Assembly: GCF_018403325.1 (NCBI RefSeq)
Contig: NZ_BOSL01000014.1
Span: 62,001 to 126,000 of the forward strand
Length of the DNA: 64,000 nt
Reading direction: 5' to 3'
Source: Paenibacillus vini
GTDB lineage: Bacteria; Bacillota; Bacilli; Paenibacillales; Paenibacillaceae
A program made the position numbers and the translations under genes. Positions 52,006-61,670 of this stretch are shown one piece after another (the stretch's first letter is position 1; the number at the start of each line of letters is the position of its first letter). A model generated the notes under the pieces. That model saw only the letters and a program-made list of their open reading frames with translations. It ran no database searches and had not been told where the DNA came from.

Positions 52006-52467
52006 CTATTTGTTGGAGATCACACTATCCAGAAATTGATCCGCATCGCTATTGAATTTCCAGGAAACCCCGAATTTATCGACCAGCATCCCAAAGCAGG
52101 AAGACCAAGGCGTATGGGATAACGGCATGATGACATGGCCGCCAACCGACAGCTTACTGAAGTATTCGTCCAGCTTTTGTGGATTGTCATTGATCAGACT
52201 GATCAGCGTTTGATTTCCTTTTACCAAATCACCGGTCACCGTCTTCATGGAAGGCAGCATGTCCGACATCATTATTTTTCCGCCTGCGAAGGTTAGGGAA
52301 GACTCCATGATCATATCCAGCTCATTTTCCGGCAATGGATAGTTGGGATCTTGCGGGAAATCCTTGAATTTCACCTTTTTAACTTCTGTTGCACTTAAAG
52401 CCTCGGAATAAAATTCAATCGCCTGTTCTGCATCTCCGTCAAAATTTAAATATGTAACAGCTGACAT
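52006..52467 (-). CDS. VOC-family (PhnB-like) protein
   Basis: A 153-residue vicinal-oxygen-chelate protein of the PhnB/DUF1338-like small group. It opens with VTYLNFDGDAEQAIEFYSEAL and has MSDMLPS and FGMLVDKFGVSWKFN, typical of that clade. The usual metal ligands are partly replaced, so enzymatic activity is uncertain. It is divergent from a WYL-type regulator and is followed without gap by the ydeI-like gene. Confidence 0.85.
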   Translation of the reverse strand: MSAVTYLNFDGDAEQAIEFYSEALSATEVKKVKFKDFPQDPNYPLPENELDMIMESSLTFAGGKIMMSDMLPSMKTVTGDLVKGNQTLISLINDNPQKLDEYFSKLSVGGHVIMPLSHTPWSSCFGMLVDKFGVSWKFNSDADQFLDSVISNK

Positions 52468-52570
52468 AGGGTAAAACCTCCTTCATGTGATGACTGTAGT
52501 ATAATTCATGATAGGTGACATACGATGGTCACCATTCGTGAAATTCTTCAAAAAAGAGGGGAAGTTTTAT

Positions 52571-53482
52571 TTGGAAAAGATCGAGCGATTGATAGCTATA
52601 ATCATGATTTTGCTGAAAAAGGATATCGTTTCAACCAAAGAATTCACCCAGTTGTTCAACGTTTCCAAAAGAACGATTCTTCGGGATATGGAAACCTTGA
52701 GTTTATCAAACATCCCCATCTATGCTGTCCATGGAGTTAATGGCGGCTACGGTCTTATGGATGAATACAAGGTGGACAAAAGACTTTTAAGCAGCTCCGA
52801 CTTAGAGAATATATTGACTGCGCTCGGCGGATTGGAACAAATCCTAATTAGCGAGGAAGTTGAAGTAACCATCAAAAAAATAGAATCCATGGTAAGCCCG
52901 TTGTCTCTGAAAAGTTCAATTGAACTGTCATTTTACGATTGGGAGGGGAGGTCTGAGATTCTTCAAACCTTGAGGATCTGCCAGGAATCCATACTAAAGA
53001 GCAAGTTGATTTCATTTGATTATATAGATAAAAGTGGTATGAAAAGTAATCGGATTGTCGAGCCCTATCAGCTTCATTTTAGTGAGTCGAGTTGGTATTT
53101 GAAGGGATTCTGTTTGGATCGTCAGGGATATAGAACCTTTAAATTATCCCGGATCGACCATCTTCATGTGGATGTAACAACGTTTAACCCTCGTGACTAT
53201 TTATTGGAACAAGAACATACCGCGGGGTATCAACCGCAATTAGTCGAGGTCAAGGCGTTGATTTCGCCCAGCGTAAAAGATCAATTCATTGAAAGATACG
53301 GTCGAAAGAGTATTGAAAATTACAATTCTGAACTTCTTTTAGCAACCATCTATGTTCCGCAGGACAGCGCCGGGTTTCAGTTTTTGGCGAGCTTCGGTAC
53401 CCATTTAGAAATCGTAGAGCCTAAAACGTATATAGAAGATTTTCGAAAATTTTTAAATCAAATGGTGGAGAAGTATGGCTGA
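52571..53482 (+). CDS. WYL-domain transcriptional regulator (YafY family)
   Basis: A 303-residue regulator with an N-terminal HTH_11 winged helix (VSTKEFTQLFNVSKRTILRDMETL) and a central WYL domain (LISFDYIDKSG, then PYQLHFSESSWYLKGF and YRTFKLSRI), plus a C-terminal WCX region. WYL proteins sense ligands, often nucleic acid-like. TTG 52571 is proposed as start because AGAGGGG lies nine bases before it; an in-frame ATG at 52508 would add 21 unusual residues. It is divergent from the VOC-YdeI pair, which it probably controls. Confidence 0.85.
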   Translation: MEKIERLIAIIMILLKKDIVSTKEFTQLFNVSKRTILRDMETLSLSNIPIYAVHGVNGGYGLMDEYKVDKRLLSSSDLENILTALGGLEQILISEEVEVTIKKIESMVSPLSLKSSIELSFYDWEGRSEILQTLRICQESILKSKLISFDYIDKSGMKSNRIVEPYQLHFSESSWYLKGFCLDRQGYRTFKLSRIDHLHVDVTTFNPRDYLLEQEHTAGYQPQLVEVKALISPSVKDQFIERYGRKSIENYNSELLLATIYVPQDSAGFQFLASFGTHLEIVEPKTYIEDFRKFLNQMVEKYG

Positions 53483-53503
53483 ATTGGAATGAGCTCAGGG
53501 AAT

Positions 53504-53536
53504 CAAAAAAAGACACGGAAGATCAATTCCGTGTCT
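53504..53536. terminator. Bidirectional terminator
   Basis: AGACACGGAA (53511-53520) pairs with TTCCGTGTCT (53527-53536), with a run of A on the left that becomes TTTTTTT on the minus strand. It ends the GGDEF-EAL gene. Confidence 0.9.
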
Positions 53537-53551
53537 CTCAGGAACAGGTGC

Positions 53552-56500
53552 TTAACCAGGTTTCGTCAGCCCCATCAAAATGGACTCTATTTCTGACGCA
53601 GGCATCGGTTTATAGAAATAGTATCCCTGAATCTCATCACACTTGTATTTGTTAAAAAAATCGAATTGCGACTCCGTTTCGACCCCTTCGGCTATCACAT
53701 TAAGGTTCAGGTTTTTAGCCAGCTGAATAATCGTCTTTGTTATAGCCTCATCTTTGTTCCCTTTTGCGATGCCGCGTACAAACTGCATGTCAATTTTGAT
53801 CCGATCTACGGGCAATGTCTTTAATCGACTTAAAGAAGAATACCCGGATCCGAAATCATCCACAGAAATCGTTACTCCCAGCCCCTTCAATTTATGAAGC
53901 ACATGGATAAGATGATTATCTCCTTCCGCTGCAGCACTTTCAGTGATTTCCAATTCCAGATATTTCGAATCAAGGCCTGTTTCACTAAGTGTTCTGTCAA
54001 CAATACCAAGCAGATTCCGATCCTGAAACTGAACAGTAGAGAGGTTCACAGCCATGCGTACAGGCGGCAGCCCCATAGCCTGCCACTCCTTGTTCTGCCG
54101 GCATGCCGTCTCGAGAACCCACTGCCCAATCGGGATAATCAGTCCGGTATGTTCTGCCAAGGGTATAAATGTAGCCGGTGAAATCATTCCTAATTCCGGG
54201 TTGTTCCAACGGACCAAAGCTTCAAGACCTACGATTTCTCGGGTTTCAACACTCACCTGGGGCTGGTAGTAGAGGACAAACTCATTTCTTTCCAGCGCCC
54301 TGTACAGACTGTTTGTCAGTTGTGTTTGCTGCAGTACTTCCTCTTTCATAGCCGATGAGCATAAGGTCGTTTGATTCTTTCCTTTTTCTTTCGAAGCGTA
54401 CATGGCGAGATCGGCATTCTTAATCAACTCTTCCGTACTTTCGCCATCTGCAGGATATACTGCGATACCCGCACTGGACGTAATGAAGAATTCCTGTCCT
54501 CTAATCATTACAGGCTGAGAAATCGACTTCATGATCGTATCTGCGATCTCCATAATGTTTTCCACTCGATCCATTTTGGCAAGCTGGATTAGAAATTCAT
54601 CCCCGCCAAAACGCGATACTATATCATGCGGCCTCAAACACCTGGATAGCCTGCCTGCCACCTGTTTTAGCATCTCATCTCCGCCAAGATGGCCTAGGGT
54701 GTCATTAATGACTTTGAACGAATCCAGATCAATGAAAAGAACACCAATGAGGTCTCCGGTTTCCTTAGCTGCTTGGATCGTCTGTTCGAGCTGTTTTTTG
54801 AACAAGGTATGGTTAGGAAAACCTGTCAAAGCGTCGTAATACGCCATATAGCTTATTTCTTTTTCGGCTTCCAATTTGACCAGTGCATCTGACAATAAAT
54901 TGGCCAGAATCCTTAGCAGCTCCTGATGATTTTTCCCCCAGGTTTTTGCCGCCTTAACGGATACAAAGAACAAGATACCCAGAATTTTACCTTTATTTCT
55001 TACGGTAATGGACATTAGCGATTTCATATTACGGGCGTAAAATAATTCTTTTTCACCACGGGCCTCTGGGGGAAGCTGTTCCACGTCCGAAATATTTAAC
55101 AGGTTCGTCTTCAAGATCTCATTCTTCCACCACGGAAATGCTTCGCCGGTCAACTCGGGTATACTGTCGATCACGGATTCGACGCCTTCATTGCACCATT
55201 CATATTTAATTTGCTCTTTACCTAATCGGATGAAGACCGTCCGATCTACTTGGAAGTGTCTCCCGCTCAATTCCAACAGTTCATTGATTTTCTCATCCAG
55301 ATCTGATTCTGTGACTTTAACAAAATCCCCCGAAATTTGAGAAACCATCTTCTGAAACTTGATCTGAGCTTCATTTTCTTCAAGACGCTGGATATATACC
55401 CGGTTGACGAAATAAGCCAGCCAAAGGGTGATACCCAGGATGCCGATTCTCGCAATATAATCCGATCCATCCACCTGAACGATGGCTTTCGGCACACTCA
55501 CCCAAATAAAAATTTGCGTAGCCAGAATGGAAAGACCTATCCAAAGAATCATAAACCGCTTGTTGAACACAACGGACAGCATGATAACAATAAAAGGAGT
55601 AGCCCATACAGTAATACTTGCCGTATCAATAAAATGAAGCGCGATCAGAAGGAGGGACACTAACATGATAAGAACGAAGCTGTATTCTTTAATGCCCGCC
55701 TTAATAGGCAGAAATTTAATGATCGTCAATAAAGCGCCTATGACAAAAAGAAAAAAACTGAATGATAAAATTATGTTGAGATGAGGAAATTGCTGATTGA
55801 AAAAATATTGTGAAGCGAAATTCAACATTCCGCCAATGATGCACACGAAGGACATTATTTTTATGAATCTGTCCATGTTTACTTCACTCAATATTTTACC
55901 CGGCTCAACTCTATCGCTCTTTCCCAGACCCAATAATCCATACCGCCTGATGGCGTAGAAAATAGCTGTGGTGGGCAAAAGTACGATAACCGGCGCCATT
56001 TGAGGAAGCGGATATGAAGTATATGTATTAAGAATCACATCTGTCATCGTCCCCAATACCATAGCTACGATATAAGAGATCATAAACAGGTATGCCTGCT
56101 TTTTCTTTAACGGGTCAGTTGTCCTTATCCCCCAATTTCCGAGCATTATCAATCCAGAAATGGTAAATGAAATATAGTATAGGTTGAAATACAAGTCGCC
56201 CCAGCTGCTCGCCGAAACATTAACCCAGCCCGCCGCAGTCTCAACCAGCTTGTAATGTTCCCTTGCCGTATCGCTAAAACCAAAGGCAAACACATTCACC
56301 AGCGCCGGCAGATACAGCACCGCATAAATCCACTTTTTCTTCAGAATTCCGGTTCTCTCCGTCAGGATGAGGTAAAAATTCAGCAGTATGCTGTACACCG
56401 TTCCCCAACCGACAGAAGCCAGTCTGCGCCAAAACATAGCCATCTCGTAATCCTGCGCTGAATTGGCAATAGAGAAACTGAACGCCCATACGGAAAGGGA

Positions 56501-56629
56501 CACACATGCCGCAAAGTATAACCGGTTCAACATGCTTTTCGTGTTGAGAGAGATCGTGTAGATCCCCAACAAAAAATAGATGGCAGAAGCAATAAAAAAC
56601 ACTAGGGAATAAACATAAGGTAAAGACAT
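53552..56629 (-). CDS. Membrane GGDEF-EAL protein (cyclic di-GMP enzyme)
   Basis: A 1025-residue protein. About the first 230 residues form a 7TM histidine-kinase-type sensor; five or six more helices follow to about 395. A GAF-like region is about 430-580. The GGDEF domain (about 600-760) keeps the active site RFGGDEF and the inhibitory RxxD site five residues before it. The EAL domain (about 770-1020) keeps EALVRW, the catalytic DDFGSGYSSL, DRIKID, EGVETESQF and EIQGYYFYKP. Both synthesis and breakdown of cyclic di-GMP therefore seem possible. It is a single-gene unit. Confidence 0.93.
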   Translation of the reverse strand: MSLPYVYSLVFFIASAIYFLLGIYTISLNTKSMLNRLYFAACVSLSVWAFSFSIANSAQDYEMAMFWRRLASVGWGTVYSILLNFYLILTERTGILKKKWIYAVLYLPALVNVFAFGFSDTAREHYKLVETAAGWVNVSASSWGDLYFNLYYISFTISGLIMLGNWGIRTTDPLKKKQAYLFMISYIVAMVLGTMTDVILNTYTSYPLPQMAPVIVLLPTTAIFYAIRRYGLLGLGKSDRVEPGKILSEVNMDRFIKIMSFVCIIGGMLNFASQYFFNQQFPHLNIILSFSFFLFVIGALLTIIKFLPIKAGIKEYSFVLIMLVSLLLIALHFIDTASITVWATPFIVIMLSVVFNKRFMILWIGLSILATQIFIWVSVPKAIVQVDGSDYIARIGILGITLWLAYFVNRVYIQRLEENEAQIKFQKMVSQISGDFVKVTESDLDEKINELLELSGRHFQVDRTVFIRLGKEQIKYEWCNEGVESVIDSIPELTGEAFPWWKNEILKTNLLNISDVEQLPPEARGEKELFYARNMKSLMSITVRNKGKILGILFFVSVKAAKTWGKNHQELLRILANLLSDALVKLEAEKEISYMAYYDALTGFPNHTLFKKQLEQTIQAAKETGDLIGVLFIDLDSFKVINDTLGHLGGDEMLKQVAGRLSRCLRPHDIVSRFGGDEFLIQLAKMDRVENIMEIADTIMKSISQPVMIRGQEFFITSSAGIAVYPADGESTEELIKNADLAMYASKEKGKNQTTLCSSAMKEEVLQQTQLTNSLYRALERNEFVLYYQPQVSVETREIVGLEALVRWNNPELGMISPATFIPLAEHTGLIIPIGQWVLETACRQNKEWQAMGLPPVRMAVNLSTVQFQDRNLLGIVDRTLSETGLDSKYLELEITESAAAEGDNHLIHVLHKLKGLGVTISVDDFGSGYSSLSRLKTLPVDRIKIDMQFVRGIAKGNKDEAITKTIIQLAKNLNLNVIAEGVETESQFDFFNKYKCDEIQGYYFYKPMPASEIESILMGLTKPG

Positions 56630-56859
56630 ATTCGGCCCCTCACTTTTCCGTATACTGTGACTGTCTTAGGGAAACCTAAATAAATTAGACCATATCTACT
56701 ATTTCGGTAAAAATATGAATCTCTATTAGCATCAATTTCCTCATGCAAACAGAAAGAGTAAGTCATTGGACCTATTCCTATCCCGGATTTCTTATTAGTG
56801 CTAATAAGATTTTTCTCATCATATTTTAGAAAATAGCACTTCAACCAGGGGGTATTTAG

Positions 56860-57553
56860 TTGAATAGAGTTAAAGTCAGTTTACGGCCTATGGTTAGTAG
56901 GATAAACTTACCCACTGTATTGAAAACAACTTTCCTTCCGGGGGATTCCATCGAGAGCCTAATAATTGCAACACAAGTCGGGGAGATCTTTTATATTAGA
57001 AACGGAGTTATCGGTACTTTTTTGGATATCCGGCACCGAATCTTAAAACTGGGAGGTTCCAGCGGCGGATACGACGAACGAGGGCTGATCGGTCTGGCTT
57101 TTCATCCCGGTTTTAACTACAACGGATTGTTTTATCTCCATTACTCGCTGGCTGGAACCCAAGGTCCGGTTGCTTTTTCCGAATCCTTTAAGCCTAACCC
57201 GTGTGATCCCCAAACTTTAAACCTAAAGTGGGTCGATAGAGAAGTAAAATATGATCATATCGATACCGTTGAAGAATGGATTCTACAATCGAATGGGAAG
57301 CGTCGTGTTTACCGATCTGGCTCAAGCTTTTACAGAGCCTGTTAGGGGAGTATTAGCTTATACCAGGGTAACCGCCGACTGCAGACAAAACGATTACAAT
57401 GTAATAGAAAAGGATTATAATTTTGGATCCAATGCTGCGTATTACGTTAGTTTAGGGGCAAATCTGAATCAAACCCGGCTATATCTGGCGGTTTATGGCT
57501 CTACAAAAGTAGCAGAATCGAATCAAGGTACTGTATTTGAAATTGTTCCATGA
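56860..57553 (+). pseudogene. PQQ-type sugar (glucose/sorbosone) dehydrogenase gene with internal deletion and frameshift
   Basis: The first frame (56860-57345, TTG start after AGGGGG) gives the N-terminal part of a glucose/sorbosone dehydrogenase: LPGDSIESLIIATQVGEIFY and DERGLIGLAFHPGFNYNGLFYLHYS. After KYDHIDTVEEWILQSNGK the sequence jumps, in another frame, to GSVVFTDLAQAFTEPVRG and the C-terminal end GTVFEIVP at 57553. In the full family several hundred residues lie between these parts. The junction is near 57291-57303. The middle propeller blades and catalytic residues are lost, so the gene is dead. Confidence 0.82.
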
Positions 57554-57573
57554 TCCAACCATAATGATAAACA

Positions 57574-57602
57574 AAAAAGAAGCGGGGAGTACCCGCTTCT
57601 TT
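57574..57602. terminator. Bidirectional terminator
   Basis: AAGAAGCGGG pairs with CCCGCTTCTT, with A-run before and TTT after. It lies between the broken dehydrogenase gene and convergent rlmD. Confidence 0.88.
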
Positions 57603-57625
57603 GCTGTATAAACCCATCTCAACAA

Positions 57626-59059
57626 TTAGTCTTTCTTGACCAACAGTGTGCAGCTCTCCACATGACTGGTTTGCGGGAACATATCGATCGGCTGCACCCA
57701 TTCGATCTGGTAGCCGCCGTCCGTTAATACTTTACAGTCCTTGGCCAGTGTGGAAGGGTTGCAGGACACGTAGACGAACCGCTTCGGCTTCGTGCGGAGC
57801 ACCGCTTCAAGGAAGCGCGGGTCCAGACCGGTGCGCGGCGGGTCGGCGACGATGACGTCCGGGGCGTAGCCGGCCTTTGCCCAGCGCGGAAGCAGCTCTT
57901 CCGCCTGGCCCTGGTAGAAGGTCGTATTCGTGCGTCCGTTTCGCGCGGCATTCTCCTTCGCATCCTCCACGGCCTCGGGGATGGACTCGATCCCGCGGAT
58001 CTCGCGTGCATAAGGGGCGAGCCACAGGCCGATCGTTCCTGTACCGCAGTAGGCGTCGACCACCGTCTCCCGGCCGGTCAGCTTGGCGGCGGCGCGTACC
58101 GATTCGTACAGCTTCACCGTCTGAATCGGATTAAGCTGGAAGAAGGCGCGCGGGGACAGGGTGAAATCCAGGTCGCCGAGCGACTCCTGGATACTGTCCT
58201 CGCCCCACAGGATGAACGTCTTATTGCCGAACACGAGCGACGTGTTCTTCGGATTGACGTTCATTGCAATGCTTGTCAGCTCGGGCATCGCGAGCCGGAG
58301 CTCCTTGACAAGCTGCTCGCGCTGCGGCAGCTTGTCGCTTGATGTGACCAGCGTCACCTGCAGCTGGCCGGATTGGAATCCCCAGCGGACGACGATGGTC
58401 CGCACCAGTCCCTGGTTGCTCTTCTCCCGGTACACCGGAATTTGGAGCCGCTGCAGGACATTCCTTGTCCGGTCCACCGCTTCGTTGACCTTCGGATGCT
58501 GGATCGGGCAGCCCGTAATATCGATCAGCCGGTGCGAATCCATGGCGTACAATCCGGCAATCATGCCTTCCTGCTGCATGCCCAATTGGAGCTGGGCCTT
58601 GTTGCGGTAATCCCAAGGATGATCCATGCCGAGAATCGGCTTCATCCGGAGATCCTGAAACCCGGCATACCGGGAGAAGGCTTCGCGGACAATATCCTCT
58701 TTGGCAGCCATTTGTCCTTCATAGGACAGATGCTGAATCTGGCATCCGCCGCAGATGCCGAATACCGGACAAGGGGCGTCAACCCGATGGGGGGAACGCT
58801 TCTCGATGTCCGTGATTTTGGCGGTGATATATTTTGGCTCCGCACGGATAACCTCGGCCTTGATGACTTCGTCCGGCAAAGCTCCCTGGATGAATACTGC
58901 TTTGCGGCGGTAGTAGCCTACCCCTTCGCCGTTAATGCCAAGCCGCTTGATCGTTACGACGATTATATCGCCGGCCCGAAGCTCCTCCGCCGTTTGCCGG
59001 TTGGAGATCCGGGAATTGGGCTTGGAATGATATGTCTTTTCGTTCTTGGATTTTTTCAT
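57626..59059 (-). CDS. rlmD: 23S rRNA (uracil-C5)-methyltransferase RlmD/RlmCD type
   Basis: A 477-residue RumA-family enzyme that methylates uracil in 23S rRNA. An N-terminal TRAM domain (about 25-85) precedes the iron-sulfur cysteines CPVFGICGGC. The methyltransferase core has VVDAYCGTGTIGLWLA, IVADPPRTGLDPRFLEAV and the catalytic cysteine in FVYVSCNPSTLAKD. In Bacillus the RlmCD homologue modifies both U747 and U1939, so the target may be both. It is transcribed alone toward a terminator. Confidence 0.93.
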   Translation of the reverse strand: MKKSKNEKTYHSKPNSRISNRQTAEELRAGDIIVVTIKRLGINGEGVGYYRRKAVFIQGALPDEVIKAEVIRAEPKYITAKITDIEKRSPHRVDAPCPVFGICGGCQIQHLSYEGQMAAKEDIVREAFSRYAGFQDLRMKPILGMDHPWDYRNKAQLQLGMQQEGMIAGLYAMDSHRLIDITGCPIQHPKVNEAVDRTRNVLQRLQIPVYREKSNQGLVRTIVVRWGFQSGQLQVTLVTSSDKLPQREQLVKELRLAMPELTSIAMNVNPKNTSLVFGNKTFILWGEDSIQESLGDLDFTLSPRAFFQLNPIQTVKLYESVRAAAKLTGRETVVDAYCGTGTIGLWLAPYAREIRGIESIPEAVEDAKENAARNGRTNTTFYQGQAEELLPRWAKAGYAPDVIVADPPRTGLDPRFLEAVLRTKPKRFVYVSCNPSTLAKDCKVLTDGGYQIEWVQPIDMFPQTSHVESCTLLVKKD

Positions 59060-59170
59060 ACTATGATAAATTCTCCATTTTGTTAGTTTTGTCCGACTTA
59101 ACTATACCACGCAAACCGGACGAGCACCATGATTCCTGCGCCCGGACTGGCCGTCAGACGGATGTCAGCA

Positions 59171-59356
59171 TCATCTCAGCCACAGAAATATAAGGAGCAG
59201 CACAAGCGCACCGGACAGATTAATCCATCCGAAGAGTGAAGAATACGTCGCTTCCTTATTCTTGTGTTCGGTTTTGTAAATCCTGCGGTCCACTGTCAGC
59301 AACAACATTCCCGACAAAAAGAACATGATGCCGTCGAACCCGATAACCCGAATCAT
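59171..59356 (-). CDS. Small membrane protein downstream of gerAC (CLC_0170-like)
   Basis: A 61-residue protein with two membrane helices (about 8-22 and 42-60) and a charged middle (RRIYKTEHKNKEA). GGGGGG lies seven bases before the start. Similar very small proteins are found beside spore germination genes. It is the last gene of the gerAA-gerAB-gerAC transcript, twelve bases after gerAC. Function unknown. Confidence 0.7.
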   Translation of the reverse strand: MIRVIGFDGIMFFLSGMLLLTVDRRIYKTEHKNKEATYSSLFGWINLSGALVLLLIFLWLR

Positions 59357-59368
59357 GGATGTTCCCCC

Positions 59369-60580
59369 CTAATTTTTTAATCCGACGCGGCGTATTTTCA
59401 TATGAAGCCGAACCTCGACAGGAATGCCGGAATAGATTTTCTCCCAATCCCGTTTTTCGTGGACATGTTGATTCCAGTAAGCCGGTTGACGTGCACGGAC
59501 GATTTCCCCGATGCCGAGAATATCCGAATGTTTGGTCTGGGTATCCCGGATCAGCTTATTAACGATTTTAATGCCATCTTCGGCGAAGATTTTCTCAACG
59601 AGATCCAGCTTGTCGGGCGAATCAATCTCCGAAGCCGACCCGAAATGTTCCGAGATCATACCTTCCAATTTAATATTCAGATAAGCTTTGGGAATTCCGT
59701 TTTGGATTTCAACCTTCATGTTCGTATGCCGCTCCTGGGTTTTTACCATTACGAAGCCCATCTGCGGGACATTGACCAAAACGGAGTACCCGCCGGGGTC
59801 CATTCCTTTGGCCGCCATGAATCCGCCGATTTCGATAGGGCTGGTTGTTCCGACTAGCCGGCCTTCGCTGAAATAAGCCATTCCCTTGATCAATATATTT
59901 TCTTTGCCGCGGATTGAAATGTAGGGGAGATAGCCGTCTTGTCCCCATTTGGATTCCGCAGTCCAAAATACACCCAAATAATCCAAAGGGAATTTGCCGG
60001 TCTTCACGGACTTCTCTACCATAGACAGCAGGTAAAGGGTAGGAACGCGCTCCAGAGGCGGGGCAACGTCCATGATTTTTGCGGCCTCCCCATCGGATAC
60101 GAGGAGCCAGGTTCGGCGTCGGACTTCGGGATTGCGCCGGAGATAATCGTTAAGATCATCGAGTCCCTGTTTTGCGATCGCTTCGCTGATGACGATAACC
60201 CGTAAATGGATCAAATATCTGGGGTCTGCGATTTGCTGCTGCAAATTGTTCAGTGCATCGTCCAGACTGTGTCCGACCACTTGAACGACCCAAATTGAAT
60301 TTTGGGTGCCTTCCCCGCTGGTAGCGCTGCTCGGGCCGAGCGGAACCCGGCCGGGAACGGCAATTTGCGCAGTTATGCGGATCATCTTGTTCGGCAGCTT
60401 CCCCTTTTCATGGGTCACATTGGTTTCCTTTTCCATGGTTTCTGGAGGAGCCTCGTCGATCGCCAAACCGAGAACCAGCGCCCTGTCTTCAATCTCCAGA
60501 CTGTCCCAGCACCCCGTCAAGAGTACTCCGCAGCAAACGAAAAGCAGGCTAAGCAGTCCGGTTTTGACAATCTTATTCAT
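59369..60580 (-). CDS. gerAC: Spore germination lipoprotein GerC (Ger(x)C family)
   Basis: A 403-residue Ger(x)C lipoprotein, a subunit of the GerA-type nutrient germinant receptor in the spore inner membrane. The lipobox is LTGCWD, followed by SLEIEDRALVLGLAID and VVGHSLDDALNNLQ. The C-terminal domain runs to a RLHMKIRRVG end. Its start overlaps the gerAB stop by eight bases. Confidence 0.93.
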   Translation of the reverse strand: MNKIVKTGLLSLLFVCCGVLLTGCWDSLEIEDRALVLGLAIDEAPPETMEKETNVTHEKGKLPNKMIRITAQIAVPGRVPLGPSSATSGEGTQNSIWVVQVVGHSLDDALNNLQQQIADPRYLIHLRVIVISEAIAKQGLDDLNDYLRRNPEVRRRTWLLVSDGEAAKIMDVAPPLERVPTLYLLSMVEKSVKTGKFPLDYLGVFWTAESKWGQDGYLPYISIRGKENILIKGMAYFSEGRLVGTTSPIEIGGFMAAKGMDPGGYSVLVNVPQMGFVMVKTQERHTNMKVEIQNGIPKAYLNIKLEGMISEHFGSASEIDSPDKLDLVEKIFAEDGIKIVNKLIRDTQTKHSDILGIGEIVRARQPAYWNQHVHEKRDWEKIYSGIPVEVRLHMKIRRVGLKN

Positions 60581-61670
60581 GGGTCACGCCTCCTTTTCGG
60601 CGAAGGAGTGAAATGATAAGCAGCAGAAGAGGATAACAGGTCAGAAATAGTAAACCGCTAAATTCCAAGCTCTGGACGATATTTCGCTCCCGGAATACGT
60701 CTTGCGGCAGCAGGGAAATTCCCAGCAAGACAGGTAGCAAAAACGAAGAGGTAAGGCGCTGATCGGCAAATCGAAACAATTTGCTGAACGCAAAAGAAGC
60801 CAGGTAGTAGCTGGAATATAGCGTGGTGTACACGGTGACGAACCAGATGATGATAAATATGGCGTCAAATCGTTCCAGAACTCCGCCTCCCAAGGAAATG
60901 GAACGGGACAGTTCAAGCGTGGGATAGAGCAACTGCTTAGTCTCTTCGGAACCATAGATGCCGAGGACCGAGAATACCATGAGAATATAGAGTCCGCCGC
61001 TGATGAAAATTCCGTAAGTCCCCGATTTCAGGGCAGATTCGGGCTTTTTCATATAAGGGATTAGAATGGTGACGATAAAAGACCCAAGAAATAAGGAAGC
61101 CGCTTGAAAGAGGCCAGGATTAAATTTCATGGGGGCATTCCCTAGCAGCGGCTGCAGACTCAGTAAATCGATTCTTTTCAAAGAAATCAGCATAAGCAGC
61201 AGGTACGGAAAAAAGATAAAAGGAAAGTAGAAGATATGGATAAAACTGAACTTGACGATGTCACGCCGGCAGGAAAATGCGGTCGTCAATAAAATCAGGA
61301 TGATGCTTACCTCTATCGGCGTTTTACGGAAGACAACGGTTGAGAGGACATCTCCGAATTGACGGGAAGAGAGGGCCGATGAAACAGCAAAGAAGAGGAA
61401 CAGGAGCAGATTTGCCGCTTGGGCAGGCCATCTTCCGATGAGCAATTGACCGTATTCAAAAATGCTCTGCCCTTTGAAGCGAAGTCCTAATAAAATGATC
61501 AGCCACAGCGGAACCAGTGCGGCCGCGAGACCGCACAAAGTCATTAGCGGGGCGCCGCTTCCTGCGGCTTCGGCCATCGACCTGGGAAAGCTAAGCACGC
61601 CTACCCCGAATGTTGTACTAGCGACGACGATCGCGGTTTGGGTCGTTGAGATTTTCTGCTTCCTGTTCAT
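60573..61670 (-). CDS. gerAB: Spore germination transporter-like protein GerB
   Basis: A 365-residue membrane protein of the GerAB/ArcD/ProY family with about ten helices. It senses the germinant; the amino-acid-permease-like core starts at STTQTAIVVASTTFGVGVLSFPR. ATG 61670 is chosen (GGAGAA upstream, family start MNRKQKIST), so the start lies within the end of gerAA (53-base overlap). A longer frame upstream is unlikely. Confidence 0.93.
   Translation of the reverse strand: MNRKQKISTTQTAIVVASTTFGVGVLSFPRSMAEAAGSGAPLMTLCGLAAALVPLWLIILLGLRFKGQSIFEYGQLLIGRWPAQAANLLLFLFFAVSSALSSRQFGDVLSTVVFRKTPIEVSIILILLTTAFSCRRDIVKFSFIHIFYFPFIFFPYLLLMLISLKRIDLLSLQPLLGNAPMKFNPGLFQAASLFLGSFIVTILIPYMKKPESALKSGTYGIFISGGLYILMVFSVLGIYGSEETKQLLYPTLELSRSISLGGGVLERFDAIFIIIWFVTVYTTLYSSYYLASFAFSKLFRFADQRLTSSFLLPVLLGISLLPQDVFRERNIVQSLEFSGLLFLTCYPLLLLIISLLRRKGGVTHE

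Noticed and set aside
56602-56844. 80-codon minus-strand frame upstream of the GGDEF-EAL gene
   Set aside because: Overlaps the GGDEF-EAL start, no ribosome binding site and no recognisable features; the AT-rich region is better read as promoter.
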